Positions 25,583-36,757 of a DNA stretch of 44,972 nucleotides are shown here, in pieces; position 1 is the first letter of the stretch, and every line of letters starts with the position of its first letter. The translations under genes were made by a program, and so were the position numbers. The stretch is taken from positions 1 through 44,972 of the forward strand of contig CAMBRG010000013.1 in NCBI GenBank assembly GCA_945869845.1. Reading direction: 5' to 3'. Under the pieces are notes generated by a model. That model worked only from the letters and a program-made list of their open reading frames with translations. It did not search any database and was not told the DNA's origin. Source of the stretch: Opitutus sp. GAS368. Lineage in GTDB: Bacteria > Verrucomicrobiota > Verrucomicrobiia > Opitutales > Opitutaceae.

Positions 25583-27109
25583 ATGAGCAACGTCCTCGAC
25601 CAAATCGAACAGCAGATTGCCAAGCTTTCCAGCAAGGCCGTCAAAAAAAACACCGGCAAGATCCGCACCGTCGCCGACGGCGTGGCCAAAATCGACGGCC
25701 TCTCCGAGGTCATGTATAACGAGATGGTGCAGTTCCCCGGCGGCGCCATTGGCATCGCGCTCAATCTCGAAGAAGACGAAGTCGGCTGCGTCGTCCTCGG
25801 CGACGTCTCCCTCCTCAAAGAAGGCGACGAAGTCCAAACCACCGGCAAGCTCCTCTCCGTTCCCGTCGGCAGAGCCCTCCTCGGCCGCGCAGTCGATGCA
25901 CTCGGTAACCCCGTCGACGGCAAAGGTCCCATCGCCTCCACCGAATATTATCCCGTTGAAAAAATCGCGCCCGGCATCATGGCGCGTAAATCCGTCAACC
26001 AGCCGCTCTTCACCGGCATCATGGCCATCGACTCCATGATCCCGATCGGTCGCGGCCAACGCGAACTCATCATCGGCGACCGCGGCACCGGCAAGACCAC
26101 GATCTGCATCGATACGATCATCAATCAGGCCAAGATCAACAAGGTCGGCCTCGCCAGCAAAGATCCGAAATTCCGCCCCGTCTATTCCATCTACGTCGCG
26201 GTCGGTCAGAAAAATTCTAACATCGTGCGCACCATGTCGGCCCTCGAGGCGGCCGGCGCACTGGAATACTCCATTATCGTCTGCGCTCCCGCTGCCGACA
26301 ACCCTGCCAACCAATACCTCGCTCCGTTCTCCGGCGCCGCCATGGGCGAATGGTTCATGGAAAATGGCATGGATGCCCTCATCGTTTACGATGATCTTTC
26401 CAAGCACGCCGTCGCCTACCGTCAAATCTCCCTGATTCTGAAACGCCCTTCCGGCCGCGAAGCGTATCCCGGCGACGTCTTCTATCTGCACTCACGTTTG
26501 CTCGAACGCGCCGCACGCCTCGACGGTAAGGGCTCGCTCACCGCGCTCCCCATTATCGAAACCCAAGCCGGCGACGTATCCGCTTACATCCCGACCAACG
26601 TCATCTCGATCACCGACGGCCAGATCTTCCTTGAGACCGACCTCTTCAATCAAGGTATCCGTCCCGCTGTTTCAGTCGGTCTCTCCGTCTCCCGCGTCGG
26701 TTCCTCCGCGCAAATCAAAGCCACGAAACAAGTCGGCGGCAAACTCAAGGGCGAGCTCGCCCAGTTCCGCGAACTCGCCGCTTTCGCACAATTCGGCTCC
26801 GATCTCGACGCCAAGACCAAGGCCCAGCTCGAACGCGGCGCCCGCATCGTCGAACTCTTCAAGCAACCCGCTCTCAGCCCCGCGCCCATCGAACTCCAGG
26901 TCGCGGTTCTCTTCGCGATGCAGAAAAATTTCTTCGACGCCATCGACACCAGAAAAACCGTCGCTGCTGCGGCGTCGCTGAAAGAGTTTTTCACCACCCG
27001 CAAGGACGCCCTCCTCACGGAAATCCGCACCAAGTCGGCCCTCGACAAGGACCTCGAAGCCAAACTTCAGGCCGCCTGCGACGAGTGGAAGCCCACCTTC
27101 GCTGTCTAA
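25583..27109 (+). CDS. atpA: F0F1 ATP synthase subunit alpha
   Basis: 508 residues, full length. Walker A GDRGTGKT at 165-172, the regulatory-site nucleotide-binding core, and the alpha/beta signature region ([17 protein letters not shown]). The N terminus [16 protein letters not shown] binds delta. Non-catalytic nucleotide-binding subunit of the F1 hexamer. Confidence 0.97.
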   Translation: MSNVLDQIEQQIAKLSSKAVKKNTGKIRTVADGVAKIDGLSEVMYNEMVQFPGGAIGIALNLEEDEVGCVVLGDVSLLKEGDEVQTTGKLLSVPVGRALLGRAVDALGNPVDGKGPIASTEYYPVEKIAPGIMARKSVNQPLFTGIMAIDSMIPIGRGQRELIIGDRGTGKTTICIDTIINQAKINKVGLASKDPKFRPVYSIYVAVGQKNSNIVRTMSALEAAGALEYSIIVCAPAADNPANQYLAPFSGAAMGEWFMENGMDALIVYDDLSKHAVAYRQISLILKRPSGREAYPGDVFYLHSRLLERAARLDGKGSLTALPIIETQAGDVSAYIPTNVISITDGQIFLETDLFNQGIRPAVSVGLSVSRVGSSAQIKATKQVGGKLKGELAQFRELAAFAQFGSDLDAKTKAQLERGARIVELFKQPALSPAPIELQVAVLFAMQKNFFDAIDTRKTVAAAASLKEFFTTRKDALLTEIRTKSALDKDLEAKLQAACDEWKPTFAV

Positions 27110-27127
27110 CTCGTAACGAGCATATAA

Positions 27128-27181
27128 GTAGCGAGTCGTGAGTCTATCCCAACCAGCCCCTCACTAACCGCCACTCGCTAC
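27128..27181. repeat. Hairpin in the atpA-atpG spacer
   Basis: GTAGCGAGT (27128-27136) is the exact reverse complement of ACTCGCTAC (27173-27181). The right arm sits in a run of related words (CTCGCTACCCGCTACTCACTAC) that reaches almost to the atpG start codon. The spacer is 94 bp, the longest inside the operon. There is no U tract, so it is more likely an RNA-stability or processing structure than a terminator. Confidence 0.45.
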
Positions 27182-27203
27182 CCGCTACTCACTACTTCCA
27201 GCA

Positions 27204-29554
<2,351 letters not shown>

Positions 29555-29560
29555 TCCGTC

Positions 29561-29968
29561 ATGGCCCTCACGCTCGAAATCGTCACACCCGAGTCCCGGG
29601 TCTATTCCGACACCATTGACACCGTCGTCATCCCAACGACCTCCGGTGAAATCGGTATCCTTCCCGGCCACATTCCATTACTGACGCAAGTTCAAGACGG
29701 AGAATTACGGGTGACTAAAGGCACCGTCGTATCATTTCTCGCTGTTGGGGGTGGTTTTGCCCAAGTCTTCAGCAACAAAGTCTCTATTATCGCCGAGCGC
29801 GCCATCACCGAAGATAAAATCGATGAAAAGGCCGTGGAAAACGCCATGCAACGCGCCGAACAAGCCATCAAAGACGCTAAAGACATGGACCCCGCCGAGT
29901 TCGAGCATCTGCAGAGCATGGTGCGATTCTCCGGCACCCAACTCGCCCTCAAACGCCGCCGCCGCTGA
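29561..29968 (+). CDS. atpC: F0F1 ATP synthase subunit epsilon
   Basis: 135 residues. The N-terminal beta-sandwich has the family motif GEIGILPGHIPLLTQVQDGELRV; a C-terminal helical hairpin follows (EKAVENAMQRAEQAIKD). Couples rotation and can inhibit ATP hydrolysis. Last gene of the operon; a strong terminator lies 58 bp downstream. Confidence 0.95.
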   Translation: MALTLEIVTPESRVYSDTIDTVVIPTTSGEIGILPGHIPLLTQVQDGELRVTKGTVVSFLAVGGGFAQVFSNKVSIIAERAITEDKIDEKAVENAMQRAEQAIKDAKDMDPAEFEHLQSMVRFSGTQLALKRRRR

Positions 29969-30026
29969 CGCATCTCCACCAAGTCGTGGGGCAGGGGAGA
30001 TACTCTGCACCCGCCCACATCAGCCC

Positions 30027-30055
30027 AAGCGCGACGTCATCCGTCGCGCTTTTTT
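30027..30055 (+). terminator. Rho-independent terminator of the atp operon
   Basis: AAGCGCGACG (30027-30036), loop TCATC, then CGTCGCGCTT (30042-30051): a perfect 10-bp stem followed directly by a T run to 30055. It is the clearest intrinsic terminator in the window. Confidence 0.93.
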
Positions 30056-30087
30056 GTGAACTTCCGAAAAAACCTGCACGTTGCCCT

Positions 30088-30102
30088 TGAAACTCAATCT
30101 CA
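30088..30102 (+). promoter_or_regulatory. Fur-box-like site upstream of feoA
   Basis: TGAAACTCAATCTCA fits the 7-1-7 Fur core (TGATAAT-N-ATTATCA) at 10 of 14 positions and lies 25 bp before the feoA start codon. Iron-repressed control of a feo operon is usual. The match is only moderate. Confidence 0.4.
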
Positions 30103-30127
30103 TCGCGAGCAGCCTACCCTCCCTAGG

Positions 30128-30379
30128 ATGAATCGGATGCCCTCACCCGAACCCATGCCACTCTGTCAGCTCCCCGCTGGAGCGACGGGTCGGGTGTGTT
30201 CGCTGACCGGAGACATTCATTTTTGCCAGCGCGTCCGAGAAATGGGATTCGGTGAATCTTCCTGCGTCACGAAAGTTTCCGGCACCACCACCATCCTTTG
30301 CCAAGTGAGCGGCACCCGAATCGCTCTGAGCCACGCTGCTGCTAGCCACATCCTCGTCGAGCCGTTGGTCCAAAAGTAG
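30128..30379 (+). CDS. feoA: FeoA-domain protein, cysteine-rich
   Basis: 83 residues from the ATG at 30128; ATGs at 30137 and 30155 are alternatives. The SH3-like FeoA core is visible: LPAGATGRVCSLTGD, then RVREMGFGESSCVTKVSG and SGTRIALSHAAASHILVEPL. It probably supports FeoB in Fe(II) uptake. It contains five Cys in 83 residues, whereas the second FeoA gene next to it has none. Its TAG stop codon is part of the GTAGGGC hairpin element at 30376-30399. It is 57 bp upstream of the second feoA. Confidence 0.8.
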   Translation: MNRMPSPEPMPLCQLPAGATGRVCSLTGDIHFCQRVREMGFGESSCVTKVSGTTTILCQVSGTRIALSHAAASHILVEPLVQK

Positions 30380-30399
30380 GGCAGGTCTCCGACCCGCCC
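30376..30399 (+). repeat. GTAGGGC hairpin element overlapping the feoA stop codon
   Basis: GGGCAGG (30379-30385) pairs with CCCGCCC (30393-30399) with one A-C mismatch around the loop TCTCCGA. It is almost the same as the element at 4507-4531. The TAG inside the GTAG prefix is the stop codon of the first feoA. Confidence 0.6.
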
Positions 30400-30436
30400 T
30401 CAGAGCGCCACGTCCCGTCTCACAAATCCCGACGCC

Positions 30437-30706
30437 ATGCCCGACGCTCCCGCTCCACCCTCGTCGGATCCGTCCTCGATCCCACTCTCTCAACTCGCCG
30501 TCGGGGCCAACGCGACCATCCGCGAATTCCCAAAGCTGGGCACGGCATTTCTTCGCCTCCGCGAAATGGGCCTGCTCGCCGGCACACCCATCACCCTCGT
30601 CCGCGCCGCACCGCTCGGCGATCCGCTCGAAATCAAAATTCGCGGTTACCATCTCACCCTTCGCAAATCCGAGGCGGATCATATCTTCGTATCGCCCGCT
30701 GCGTAG
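30437..30706 (+). CDS. feoA: Ferrous iron transport protein A
   Basis: 89 residues. A classic FeoA: LSQLAVGANATIREF ... LRLREMGLLAGTPITLVRAAPLGDPLEIKIRGYHLTLRKSEADHIFV, very like E. coli FeoA in the APLGDP and LRK segments. A Pro/Ser-rich lead of about 15 residues comes first. It ends 10 bp before feoB, so translation is probably coupled. Confidence 0.92.
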   Translation: MPDAPAPPSSDPSSIPLSQLAVGANATIREFPKLGTAFLRLREMGLLAGTPITLVRAAPLGDPLEIKIRGYHLTLRKSEADHIFVSPAA

Positions 30707-30716
30707 AGCATCGTTC

Positions 30717-32840
30717 ATGGCTCTGCCCACGCACATTTCATCCGGTCCCCCCGCGTCACCCTCGCGCCAACCGGTCTACGCGCTCGTTGGAAATCCAAAT
30801 TGCGGAAAAAGCACGCTCTTCAACGCCCTCACCGGCCTGAAGCAAAAAGTAGGCAACTACCCCGGCGTCACCGTCGAAAAGAAAGTCGGCACCGCCTATT
30901 CGCAGCACGGCCAACCCATCACCGTCATCGACCTGCCCGGCACTTACTCGCTCGCCGCCCGCTCGCCCGACGAGGCCGTCACCCGCGACGTGTTGCTGGG
31001 CCGCCGCGCCGACACCTCGACCCCCGATCGAATCCTTTGCATCGTCGACGCCACCAATCTTGAACGAAATCTCTATCTCGTTCATCAAGTTCTCGACCTA
31101 GGCCGCCCCGTTATCCTCGTGTTGAACATGATGGATCTCGCTGCGCGCGCCGGTCTCAACGTCCGCGCCGCCCGCCTCGAAAAAGAACTCGGCATCCCCG
31201 TCATCGCCTGCGAAGCCGTTCACGGCCGCGGCCTCATCGAGCTCAAACTCGCCATGAGTCGCCCCGATCTCCCGCTCGCCCGTCACGCCTGGGACATCCC
31301 CGCCGCCATCGCTCCCGCCGTCGGCGAACTCCAAGCCTCGCTCATCGCCCATGACCGCAAAGCCCCACTGCTGGCTCGCGCCGAAGCCCTCCTGCTCTTG
31401 ACCGACCAAGACAGCGTGCGCGTCGCCGGTTCGTCGCCACTTAGTTCGCGCACCGCCGAGCTCCTCCGCGCTTGGCAAGAACGCTGGTCCGCCGCCGGCA
31501 CGGACTGGGCCGGCACCCTCGTAAGTTCGCGCTACGATGCGATCGGCCAAATCGCCGCCCAGGTCGTCCTGCGCGACGGCACCGTCGGCCCCAGTGCTTC
31601 CGACCGAATCGACTCCGTCGCCACCCACCCGTTTTGGGGCTGGGCCGTCTTGGGCACCGTGATGACGTTGCTCTTTTTGAGCATCTTCACCCTCGCCGAA
31701 GGGCCGATGAACTGGATCGATGCCCACATCGCTTCACTCGCCGACGCCGTCAAAACTGCGCTGCCGCCCGGCGATCTGCGCGACCTCATCACCGACGGTG
31801 CGATCGCCGGGGTGGGGGGAGTGATCATTTTTCTCCCACAGATTTTGATTCTCTTTTTCTTCATCGGCCTCCTCGAAAGCACCGGCTACATGGCGCGCGC
31901 CGCGTTCATCATGGACCGGCTCATGAGTCGGGTCGGTCTCAACGGCAAAAGCTTCATCCCCATGCTCAGCTCCTACGCGTGCGCCATCCCCGGCATCATG
32001 GCCACACGCACCATCGAGGATCCGAAAGATCGGCTCGTCACCATCCTCGTCGCGCCGCTCATGAGCTGCTCCGCGCGTCTGCCTGTTTATCTGCTCATGA
32101 TCGCCGCCCTCGTGCCCGGCGACCGCGTACCGCTTCCGACCAAGGTGGGAATCATGATTCTCATGTACGCGCTCGGCACCTTCGGCGCGTTTTTCTTCGC
32201 CTGGCTCTTCAAGCGCACGCTGCTCAAAGGCGCGCCGCCGCTCATGATCATGGAGCTGCCGCCCTACCGGCTCCCGCGCCTCAAAGACGTCGCGCAACAC
32301 ATGGTCGAGCGCGGTTGGCTCTTCGTGCGCCGCGCCGGGACCGTCATCCTCGGGATCAGCATCATCCTGTGGTTTCTCTCCGCCTATCCCAAGGCCCCCG
32401 AAGGCACGCCACCCACCCAACAGCTCGCCCAAAGCTTCGCCGGCCAAGCCGGCCACGCCCTCGAACCTTTGATCAAACCGATCGGTTTCGACTGGCAGAT
32501 CGGCATCGGCCTCATCACCTCGTTTGCCGCCCGCGAAGTCTTCGTGAGCACAATGAGTGTCGTCTTCAACGTCGAGACCACCGACGACGACACAACCCCG
32601 CTCCGCCAAGCCTTGCTCGCCGCCAAATGGCCCGACGGTCGCCCCCTCTTCACGCCGCTCGTCTGCTTCACGCTCATGATCTTCTACGTCTTCGCGATGC
32701 AATGCATGAGCACCATCGCCGTCGTAAAACGCGAAACCAACGGCTGGAAATGGCCGATCTTCCAAACCTGCTATATGACCGGCACCGCGTGGATTCTTTC
32801 CTTCGTCGTTTATCAAAGTGGCCGCGCCCTCGGCTTCTGA
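30717..32840 (+). CDS. feoB: Ferrous iron transport protein B
   Basis: 707 residues. Cytoplasmic G domain first: G1 GNPNCGKST at 25-33, NYPGVTVEKKVG (G2 region), G3 DLPGTYSLA and G4 NMMD (NxxD). Then the membrane part with the two Gate motifs containing Cys (SYACAIPGIMATRTIED and PLMSCSARLPVYLLM) and a C-terminal helix group. Inner-membrane Fe(II) transporter driven through its GTPase/NTPase domain. It is in an operon with two feoA genes before it and the small Cys-rich membrane protein after it. Confidence 0.96.
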   Translation: MALPTHISSGPPASPSRQPVYALVGNPNCGKSTLFNALTGLKQKVGNYPGVTVEKKVGTAYSQHGQPITVIDLPGTYSLAARSPDEAVTRDVLLGRRADTSTPDRILCIVDATNLERNLYLVHQVLDLGRPVILVLNMMDLAARAGLNVRAARLEKELGIPVIACEAVHGRGLIELKLAMSRPDLPLARHAWDIPAAIAPAVGELQASLIAHDRKAPLLARAEALLLLTDQDSVRVAGSSPLSSRTAELLRAWQERWSAAGTDWAGTLVSSRYDAIGQIAAQVVLRDGTVGPSASDRIDSVATHPFWGWAVLGTVMTLLFLSIFTLAEGPMNWIDAHIASLADAVKTALPPGDLRDLITDGAIAGVGGVIIFLPQILILFFFIGLLESTGYMARAAFIMDRLMSRVGLNGKSFIPMLSSYACAIPGIMATRTIEDPKDRLVTILVAPLMSCSARLPVYLLMIAALVPGDRVPLPTKVGIMILMYALGTFGAFFFAWLFKRTLLKGAPPLMIMELPPYRLPRLKDVAQHMVERGWLFVRRAGTVILGISIILWFLSAYPKAPEGTPPTQQLAQSFAGQAGHALEPLIKPIGFDWQIGIGLITSFAAREVFVSTMSVVFNVETTDDDTTPLRQALLAAKWPDGRPLFTPLVCFTLMIFYVFAMQCMSTIAVVKRETNGWKWPIFQTCYMTGTAWILSFVVYQSGRALGF

Positions 32841-32849
32841 TCGCCCGCC

Positions 32850-33008
32850 ATGTCGCCCGCCGTCCAATCCCTCGCTGCCCTCGTGCTCGTCGGCCTCGCC
32901 GCGAGCTGGCTCGTACTCCGGGCCTGCGCAAAAAAGAAAAATTCTCGCTGCGGCGGCGACTGCGGTTGCTCCACGCCCGATCCCAAACTTCGCCCGCCCG
33001 CCCGCTGA
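32850..33008 (+). CDS. FeoB-associated Cys-rich membrane protein
   Basis: 52 residues, starting 9 bp after the feoB stop codon: one N-terminal membrane helix (about 5-24), a basic stretch (AKKKNSR) and a cysteine cluster CGGDCGC at 34-40, ending PKLRPPAR. This layout is that of the small FeoB-associated Cys-rich membrane protein family, which often replaces FeoC. Its Cys cluster may bind iron or help FeoB assembly; the role is not established. Position, spacing and layout all agree. Confidence 0.85.
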   Translation: MSPAVQSLAALVLVGLAASWLVLRACAKKKNSRCGGDCGCSTPDPKLRPPAR

Positions 33009-33018
33009 TCGGATCTCG

Positions 33019-33426
33019 CTAGAGGCACCCAGCGGCGACCGCTACGCCGCGCGCGGTCCATGCCACCGTCCGCACCCAATTCGTTGCCACCAGCCGTCCG
33101 TGCGCACCCGCGTCGAACCCTTGCTCCAACTTCCGGTGCAGCGGCGCTTGCACGATCAACGTCGAGAGCCAGTTGACCCCAATCAGCCCCAGCGAAATCA
33201 AAAACCAGCCGCTGCGTTCTCCCGCCCATAGCAGCCACGCCGCGCTCCCCAGCTCCGCCACCATCAAAGGTCCCACGATCCACGATATTCGCCGCGTGTA
33301 GTCCGCGTGATACGCTCCGAACTCCAACCGCCCCACCGCCGCGAACTGCGGATAAATCACGATCTGCACTATCCAGATCAGTCCGATCAAGGCCCAGGTC
33401 ACCGCCAGGTGGATGATTTCAACCAT
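33019..33426 (-). CDS. Conserved four-helix membrane protein of unknown function
   Basis: 135 residues with four likely membrane segments (about 5-28, 48-67, 73-93, 115-133). The ends look conserved: QIVIYPQFAAVG in the first helix-loop and LVATNWVRTVAWTARG near the C terminus. This resembles small DUF1772-like membrane proteins, but I cannot assign a family firmly. The gene ends 10 bp from the end of the feo operon (convergent) and is divergent from the TerC-like gene. Confidence 0.7.
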   Translation of the reverse strand: MVEIIHLAVTWALIGLIWIVQIVIYPQFAAVGRLEFGAYHADYTRRISWIVGPLMVAELGSAAWLLWAGERSGWFLISLGLIGVNWLSTLIVQAPLHRKLEQGFDAGAHGRLVATNWVRTVAWTARGVAVAAGCL

Positions 33427-33449
33427 GCCCCGACGTTACGGCTTTTCCC

Positions 33450-33477
33450 TCTGGAAACAATCTCGGGTTATTCCAGA
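33450..33477. promoter_or_regulatory. Operator-like palindrome between divergent genes
   Basis: TCTGGAA (33450-33456) and TTCCAGA (33471-33477) are exact inverted repeats with a 14-bp spacer. They lie in the 119-bp region between the divergent starts at 33426 and 33546. It could be a repressor site for one or both promoters, or chance. Confidence 0.3.
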
Positions 33478-33545
33478 AACTTGCCCTTGTCCGAATCCTG
33501 ACGGGCTTTTTGCTCTCGCGTTCTTCACTTCAAACCAACGCGCCC

Positions 33546-34586
33546 ATGGACCCGTCCGTCATCCTCTTTCCCTTCGCCGACTACTGGTGGTTCTACGCCG
33601 GTTTTACGCTCTTCGTGCTCGGCATGTTGGCGCTGGATCTCGGTGTTTTTCACCGCGATTCCCACGAAGTTAACTTCAAAGAAGCGCTCATCTGGAGCAT
33701 CGTCTGGGTCAGTCTCGCGCTCATCTTCTGTTACGGTTTTTGGTCGTATGCCCAATGGAAGCTTCCCCAGGATCCCCGCCTGCTCGCCGCCGGTCTCACC
33801 GCCGGCCAAGCCGCCATCCTCGCCAACCAAACCGGCCTTGAATTTCTGACGGGCTACGTCGTCGAAAAATCCCTCTCCGTCGATAACGTCTTCGTCTTCG
33901 TCGTCGTGTTCACCTACTTCGCCATCCCGGCCAAGTATCAACACCGGGTCCTCTTTTACGGTATCCTTGGGGCCCTGATTTTCCGGATTATCTTTATCTC
34001 GCTCGGGGCCGTGTTGATGCAGTTCCACTGGGTCATCTGGCTCTTCGGCGCGTTTTTGATCCTCACCGGCATAAAAATTCTTTTCGCCCCCGAGAAACCC
34101 ATCGATCCGGAAAAAAATCCCGTCATCCGGCTCCTTCGGAAAATGATCCCGGTCAGCCCTCAGCTCGACGGCCAAAATTTCTTCACCCGCAAAAACGGTA
34201 TCCTCCACGCCACCCCGTTGTTTGTGGGTCTCGTCTTCCTTGAGGTCACCGACATCATTTTCGCCGTCGATTCCGTGCCCGCGATCTTCGCGATCACCAA
34301 GGAACCGCTGATTGTTTTCACCTCAAACGTCTTCGCCATCCTCGGCCTGCGCGCGATGTTCTTTATGCTCGCCGGCGTGATGCACAAGTTCCGCTTCCTC
34401 AAATACGGCCTCGGCCTGATCCTCGTCTTCGTCGGCCTCAAGATGGTCTGGCTCAACGACGCCTTCGACGGAAAATTCTCCATCACTTGGTCGCTCGGGA
34501 TCATCGGCACGTTGCTCACAATTTCCATCGTGGCGTCGCTCGCCATTCCGCCCAAGACGGAGGCTAAACCCCCAGGTGCTGCCTGA
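33546..34586 (+). CDS. TerC-family membrane protein (Alx-like)
   Basis: 346 residues from the ATG at 33546, with about nine membrane helices. Family acidic motifs are present: LALDLGVFHR, the VVEKSLSVDNVFVFVVVF segment, and LVFLEVTDIIFAVDSVPAIFAIT. TerC/Alx proteins are linked to Mn(II) export, tellurite resistance and metal loading of exported proteins. I looked for a Mn riboswitch (yybP-ykoY type) in the leader and did not see one. The 3' end overlaps the convergent ExoD-like gene by 23 bp. Confidence 0.9.
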   Translation: MDPSVILFPFADYWWFYAGFTLFVLGMLALDLGVFHRDSHEVNFKEALIWSIVWVSLALIFCYGFWSYAQWKLPQDPRLLAAGLTAGQAAILANQTGLEFLTGYVVEKSLSVDNVFVFVVVFTYFAIPAKYQHRVLFYGILGALIFRIIFISLGAVLMQFHWVIWLFGAFLILTGIKILFAPEKPIDPEKNPVIRLLRKMIPVSPQLDGQNFFTRKNGILHATPLFVGLVFLEVTDIIFAVDSVPAIFAITKEPLIVFTSNVFAILGLRAMFFMLAGVMHKFRFLKYGLGLILVFVGLKMVWLNDAFDGKFSITWSLGIIGTLLTISIVASLAIPPKTEAKPPGAA

Positions 34587-35202
34587 GGCGTGAAATCAGT
34601 TCGATGATGGCGGTCGCGAACAACGCGAAGTAAACGACCGTCGCGACCAAGAACCCATAGGCGGCGACCACCGCCACACCGTCGCGCTCCATCACGCCGA
34701 GCATTCCGAACACGATCACCAACGCCGGCAGCGTGTTGGTGAAGGGAAAGCCGCTCAGTGGCAGCAGTAGCAGTCCAGCCCCGGCGCACACCATGCACAT
34801 ATGAACGAAACGCATCGCGTTGCCCTCCGTCAGCCAGAGCCAGCGCGGCCGCAGTCTCTTTTCAATCCAACCGATCAGTTTGCTCGCCCCTTCGAGCACC
34901 GCCCGGAAAAATTTCGGCGGCAATTTTACCTTCAGCAAACGCTGCGGCAACCAGGGCGGCCGACCGAGCGCAAAGCACCCCGCCAAAGCCAAGATCGCCA
35001 AACCAAACGGCGTCGATAATCCCGGGATCGCAATCGGCGCGCAGAAGGGCAGGGCAAGAATGATGATCAACAGCGCCGAAGCCCGCGCCCCAAGCGCGTC
35101 GATGATCTCTTGCAGCGTTACCTCGTGGTCTTGGAATCGCGCCGCGAGCGCGTACAACTCGTCGGAGAATTTTTTAAGCGGATCGGGCGTGGGCGTCGTC
35201 AT
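34564..35202 (-). CDS. ExoD-family exopolysaccharide synthesis protein
   Basis: 212 residues: a cytoplasmic N-terminal segment (VTLQEIIDALGARASALLIIILALPFCAPI) leads into four to five membrane helices, with GLSTPFGLAI and the WLPQRLL...LPPKFF linker typical of ExoD. ExoD was first found through a Rhizobium exopolysaccharide/nodulation mutant; its biochemical role is unclear. The upstream stretch (35203-35243) contains GGGCAGGGCAGGGGAG. Confidence 0.85.
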   Translation of the reverse strand: MTTPTPDPLKKFSDELYALAARFQDHEVTLQEIIDALGARASALLIIILALPFCAPIAIPGLSTPFGLAILALAGCFALGRPPWLPQRLLKVKLPPKFFRAVLEGASKLIGWIEKRLRPRWLWLTEGNAMRFVHMCMVCAGAGLLLLPLSGFPFTNTLPALVIVFGMLGVMERDGVAVVAAYGFLVATVVYFALFATAIIELISRLRQHLGV

Positions 35203-35243
35203 GAAAAAAAATCAAGCGGGGCAGGGCAGGGGAGAATCCACGG

Positions 35244-35942
35244 CTACGTGCCGCGTTTGTTGCCGTAGAGTTCGATGTGCAACCGGTGCGCATAGCGGTA
35301 ACCGCGCGCTTTGCACACCTCACCGAGCCACCCCGCCCGCTCGCGCATCGCCTCCAGCGTGCGCGCTTCGGGCATCAATTGCACCTTATGCCGCGGAATA
35401 TCCCGCTTCAACGAAGCCAACATTCCTTCCAGCTCCTCCACATCCGAAGGCGCCGCGACCACAAATTTAAACTGATAGTCGCAACCCGCATCGAGCCACG
35501 CCCGTACCACGGTCGGCTGCCAACGCGTCGCCTCATGTTTTTTCCGCCACACCCCGTGCTCCGCCCCCTGCGGCGCCGAATTGAGCAACTTCGGTGACAT
35601 CGACGCCAGATCGCACGCGACCGCTTCCGGAGCCACCGTCGCCGCCGTCTCGATCGTAATGTGATAGCCCAGCTCCTTGAGCGCCGCCGCCAGCTCGCGG
35701 ATTTCTTTCGCGATCATCGGCTCACCGCCCGTCAACACCACGTGCCGCGCCGCGCGATGCGACTGCACCGCCGCCACGATGTTATCCACCCTCATCGTCG
35801 TCCCCTCGGGATTCCAAGAGGCATACGGCGTGTCGCACCACGCGCAGCGCAGATTACACCCGCTCGTCCGCACAAAAACCGACGGCACCCCGCTCAATGC
35901 CCCTTCACCCTGCAACGAATAAAAAATCTCAGAAATCAGCAT
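35244..35942 (-). CDS. queE: 7-carboxy-7-deazaguanine synthase
   Basis: 232 residues from the ATG at 35942 (MLISEIFYSLQGEGALSGVP). Radical SAM enzyme that makes 7-carboxy-7-deazaguanine, the ring-forming step toward preQ0 and queuosine. The radical SAM cluster is C29-x3-C33-x2-C36 (SGCNLRCAWC), and HVVLTGGEPMIAKEI is the family's GGE motif. An earlier in-frame start (36011) would lie inside queC and adds a basic sequence with no family match. It is the second gene of a queC-queE operon; the gap is 10 bp. Confidence 0.94.
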   Translation of the reverse strand: MLISEIFYSLQGEGALSGVPSVFVRTSGCNLRCAWCDTPYASWNPEGTTMRVDNIVAAVQSHRAARHVVLTGGEPMIAKEIRELAAALKELGYHITIETAATVAPEAVACDLASMSPKLLNSAPQGAEHGVWRKKHEATRWQPTVVRAWLDAGCDYQFKFVVAAPSDVEELEGMLASLKRDIPRHKVQLMPEARTLEAMRERAGWLGEVCKARGYRYAHRLHIELYGNKRGT

Positions 35943-35952
35943 CGCTCGAAAG

Positions 35953-36642
35953 TTAAATAACCCCGGGCTTACTCGGCAACACCCCCGTCTCCGCATACCC
36001 CGTCGGATCACTTACCCCGGCGAGTTCAAACGCCTCGCGACGCTCCACACACGTCCCGCACTTCCCGCAATGCACGTCGCCGCCCTTGTAGCACGACCAA
36101 GTCCGCCCAAAATCTACCCCCAACTTCGCTCCCGCCACCGCGATCTCCGCCTTCGTCATCGCGATGAACGGCCGCAGTAATTTCACCTCCGCATACGTGC
36201 CGAGCCGCATCGCGTCACCCATCGCCCGCATAAATTCTTCTCGGCAATCCGGGTAGATCGCATGGTCGCCGCCGTGCGCCGCGATCACGAGTCCCTCCGC
36301 CCCCCGGCTCTCCACCAAGCCCGTCGCCACCGCCAACATGATCGCATTCCGAAAGGGCACCACCGTCTGCTTCATGTTCGCCGCCTCATAGTGTCCGTCC
36401 GGAATTTCGCCCCCATTCTTCAATAGGTCCGACGCAAACAACCGGCTCACAAAGTCTAGGGCCACGATCTCATGCCTCACCCCCACCAGCGCCGCCTGCT
36501 CCGCCGCAAACGGAATCTCCCGGTGGTTATGCTTCGCCCCGTAGTCGAAGCTCACTGCTGCCACCACCACATGCTCCCGCCGCGCCCAATGCAGCGCCAC
36601 CACCGAATCCATTCCCCCCGAACAAAGCACGACCACGTTCAT
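35953..36642 (-). CDS. queC: 7-cyano-7-deazaguanine synthase
   Basis: 229 residues. ATP-dependent conversion of 7-carboxy-7-deazaguanine to preQ0. PP-loop motif SGGMDS at 8-13, the FRNAIMLAVATG region, and a C-terminal zinc-binding set (C-YKGGDVH-C-GK-C-GT-C). Directly upstream of queE on the minus strand. AAGGTG just before the ATG is a usable Shine-Dalgarno. No preQ1 riboswitch was recognised in the 115-bp leader. Confidence 0.95.
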   Translation of the reverse strand: MNVVVLCSGGMDSVVALHWARREHVVVAAVSFDYGAKHNHREIPFAAEQAALVGVRHEIVALDFVSRLFASDLLKNGGEIPDGHYEAANMKQTVVPFRNAIMLAVATGLVESRGAEGLVIAAHGGDHAIYPDCREEFMRAMGDAMRLGTYAEVKLLRPFIAMTKAEIAVAGAKLGVDFGRTWSCYKGGDVHCGKCGTCVERREAFELAGVSDPTGYAETGVLPSKPGVI

Positions 36643-36757
36643 TCACCTTACTTGGCCACGGATTTTTCGAAAAGTCACAGTCAGAAATCAGCGCATTTCC
36701 ACCGCTACCCGGCTTTGGATTCTTGCGCCTCCCGCGCCTTTTTGCGGCCCTTTTCTC

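Noticed and set aside
31472-33022. Long + strand open frame overlapping feoB
   Set aside because: Arg/His-rich shadow frame of feoB; the real small gene after feoB is in a different frame (32850-33008).
33427-33545. Possible Mn-sensing yybP-ykoY riboswitch upstream of the TerC-like gene
   Set aside because: The conserved loops of this riboswitch are not present.
36643-36757. Possible preQ1 riboswitch upstream of queC
   Set aside because: No sequence matching the known preQ1 classes was found on the minus strand.
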